DNA of 64,000 nucleotides from Rhynchopus euleeides (lineage: Eukaryota; Euglenozoa; Diplonemea; Diplonemida; Diplonemidae). The translations under genes and the position numbers were made by a program. Position 1 is the stretch's first letter, and the number at the start of each line of letters is the position of its first letter. Below the pieces are notes generated by a model, which was not told where the DNA came from, searched no databases, and was given only the letters and a program-made list of their open reading frames with translations. Positions 61,940 through 64,000 of this stretch are shown in pieces. The stretch is from assembly GCA_963210315.1 (NCBI GenBank), contig OY723251.1:1922001-1986000 (forward strand), given 5' to 3'.

Positions 61940-63297
61940 GAATTCGTACGATCTGGAGCTTTGAAATTAGCACCTGGAAAAAAAATGCCACTTCACAGGG
62001 CCTCACGACACAGCCTTGATACACAAAAGTGTGCTGCTCAACCTAAGTCGTTCGGTGCTGGGCTACATTCCCCCCCCCCCCCCCCCTAGGGGGGGTCAAA
62101 TGCCACCCTTTTACGTGGACAAACACGATTTTTCAAAAAACCGGCGCAGAGGCCCCAAAGCCCCCGTAAACCCTCCAAACCCCCCCAGATCGGTCCGGAA
62201 ACCCATCGAACCCCACTTTTCCACCATTCCGGGCACCTCAGGTGCCCGAATTGGGGTACCTAAATTTTGTGCCACCGTTTGGTACCGGACAGTGCCACTG
62301 TGTGGGAGGTTGGAAAAGAAAATGCCCCAACACACCACATCTGAGGGTTGCAATGCATGTTGCTTGCCAACCACGTCATCCGGTGGGTGTCAGGCGCTAT
62401 GTAGGTGGCATTAGCCAGGTCTTCGATGAGTTCTGGCTTGTATATGTACCTCCCTGCCACCATGCACCGGGAGGCTGCCTGTAGGTACGGAACAAGTCCA
62501 GATGGTCGTGTGATTCCTGTGCAGCAGTGCTCCACAACCGGGATGTGTTGACAACGACTGTTGCAACACGAGCTGTACATTCCGGGAACACACGAAGTGC
62601 GCTGTCGTGGTACCCATTGTGCCAGAATTGGTAGTTGCTGCGGTCTACTTTGCCTGGCCCAAGAGCACTGGTACTGAACAGTGCAATATGCGTGGCGAGG
62701 TGAATGCAACGGAAGGGCGCAAAGTCAATACAGCTCTCGGATGGCGGGTGGTGGTGCCACTAGTGTGTGACGTTCACTCGAGGATACAACGCATCACAAT
62801 GAATCAGCAACCGTGGACCGAGTACAATACGCTCTCTGTGGCTGGTGTGGGGGACAAAGGCAGTGCCTGTGCCGCAGGCAGGGAGGTACATATACAAGCC
62901 AGAACACATCGAAGACCTGGCTCATGCCACCTACATAGCGCCTGACACCCACCGGATGACGTGGTTGGCAAGCAACATGCATTGCAACCCTCAGATGTGG
63001 TGTGTTGGGGCATTTTCTTTTCCAACCTCCCACACAGTGGCACTGTCCGGTACCAAACGGTGGCACAAAATTTAGGTACCCCAATTCGGGCACCTGAGGT
63101 GCCCGGAATGGTGGAAAAGTGGGGTTCGATGGGTTTCCGGACCGATCTGGGGGGGTTTGGAGGGTTTACGGGGGCTTTGGGGCCTCTGCGCCGGTTTTTT
63201 GAAAAATCGTGTTTGTCACCCCCATTTGACCCCCCCTACCCCCCCCCCCCCCCCAGCCCGGACAGGTTGTTTCAACCACAGCGCGAAAGGATTACGG
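61940..63297. repeat. Family X repeat, copy X5, split by element G
   Basis: The left part (61940-62070; GAATTCGTACGATC, GCCACTTCACAGGGCCTCA) and right part (63255-63297; AGCCCGGACAGG to GCGAAAGGATTACGG) frame a poly-C / element G / poly-C insertion. Confidence 0.7.
62089..63236. mobile_element. 1,148-bp foldback element G, copy 2
   Basis: Same length and nearly the same sequence as 28695-29842, with TA at both sides (62087-62088, 63237-63238) and C-runs of about 15-19 nt beyond. Only scattered substitutions separate the copies, so both are recent relative to each other. Confidence 0.9.
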
Positions 63298-64000
63298 CCT
63301 TCTTGAAGTCTTCTTCATTTCCCCCCCCCCGTCTCTCTTTGACGGCAACCCCCGGCAGCGCGCGGCATCAAGGCACACATATTTTTGTTCTGCTTCGCAG
63401 AACCCACGCCGCACTCTGACTGGGGTGTGCCTCTTGAGAGGACACACACCATGCGCCCCGCATGCTTCTTGTTGAATGTTCTCCCTAGCAGGAGTCCCTT
63501 CGCTCTGTGTCAAGCTGTGCCTAGTTTGCGTTTGTCTACAGCGGGCTTGGTTCCTTGCGCTGTGTGTCTTTTATCCTCGAGGACACTGTGTGAGGCCAGT
63601 TCGCCAACTCAAACTGCAAAACGTTTGTCTGGTATTTTGATCGTGCGGCAGCTCGCCTTTATGAAGACACACTCGTGTCACGAGTCGTGTGGGGAGGAGA
63701 GTGTCGCCTGTCAGGACCCACTCAACTCACCGTGCCTCCGCACCCACCCACCTTCACACAAGGCGGGGATGTGGGAGTACCGACGAAACCCAAGCGAGTG
63801 AGATGTTGACAGCAAAGCTTCTTCTGAACTTCTTCTGAGCGAAGGCATTTCATTGAAGGGTTAATTCCCACTGGTGATGTGCTGTGTGCGACCCAGGCAC
63901 AATACTGCCGAAGTCGTGTAAAAAATATGTATAATCCTTCGCCACCACCCGCTCCGACCCTTCTCCGGGCGCATTGCTCTCATGCATCTCACGCGGGGCG
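63298..64000. other. Window end, no gene seen
   Basis: Open frame fragments at 63385-63801 have no recognisable domain. A gene crossing the window edge cannot be excluded. Confidence 0.35.

Overview
The window reads as nuclear DNA of a eukaryotic protist. It holds a ciliary/centrosomal gene (CEP41), GT-AG introns, a FYVE-finger protein, N-myristoylation-type starts, LINE retrotransposons and many terminal-inverted-repeat (TIR) elements. There are no operons, ribosome-binding sites or bacterial gene packing. Coding DNA is GC-rich and intergenic DNA is full of poly-C/poly-G runs. A SET-domain protein of the Rubisco-LSMT/SETD3 type with a hydrophobic N-terminal leader, a DUF4116-like fragment and a Cys-rich repeat secretory protein suggest an alga or algal relative with a secondary plastid. 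A chromerid, other alveolate, haptophyte or stramenopile are all possible. This placement is inference only.

Layout. 1-4021: repeats and low-complexity DNA. 4022-5006: CEP41 (two exons). 6412-7834: a secreted Cys-rich protein whose 3' end runs into a 5'-truncated LINE (7835-11494). 11.5-16.5 kb: repeats, including a 691-bp palindromic ACATGTA element. 17844-23504: the largest host gene, an ankyrin-like / ADP-ribosyltransferase / NACHT / 14x WD40 STAND protein. 24.2-25.1 kb: exons of a probable membrane protein. 25.4-29.8 kb: two abutting TIR elements. 30.9-42.2 kb: a second copy of the ACATGTA element, opened by three nested insertions, one of which carries a full-looking LINE with OTU-protease-like modules. 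42321-44037: the SET gene (two exons). 45.1 kb: DUF4116-like remnant. 45646-46722: FYVE protein. 49.5-50.6 kb: TIR element. 51452-52312: an acylation-type MGNC protein. 54097-55395: a secreted epoxide-hydrolase-like protein. 56.1-63.3 kb: repeats (a duplicated 245-bp unit, a 12-copy 50-bp satellite, another copy of the 1,148-bp foldback element). All confidently called host genes are on the + strand.

The two most interesting things are these. (1) The ART-NACHT-WD40 gene has WD40 units that repeat at exactly 126 bp without indels and differ mainly at a few clustered positions, which recalls fungal HNWD-type incompatibility/innate-immune NLRs. (2) The 30.9-42.2 kb nest can be read like strata: removing each insertion and one copy of its target duplication restores the sequence of the intact element at 14139-14829. 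The genes are not evidently parts of one pathway. No tRNA, rRNA or CRISPR array was seen.
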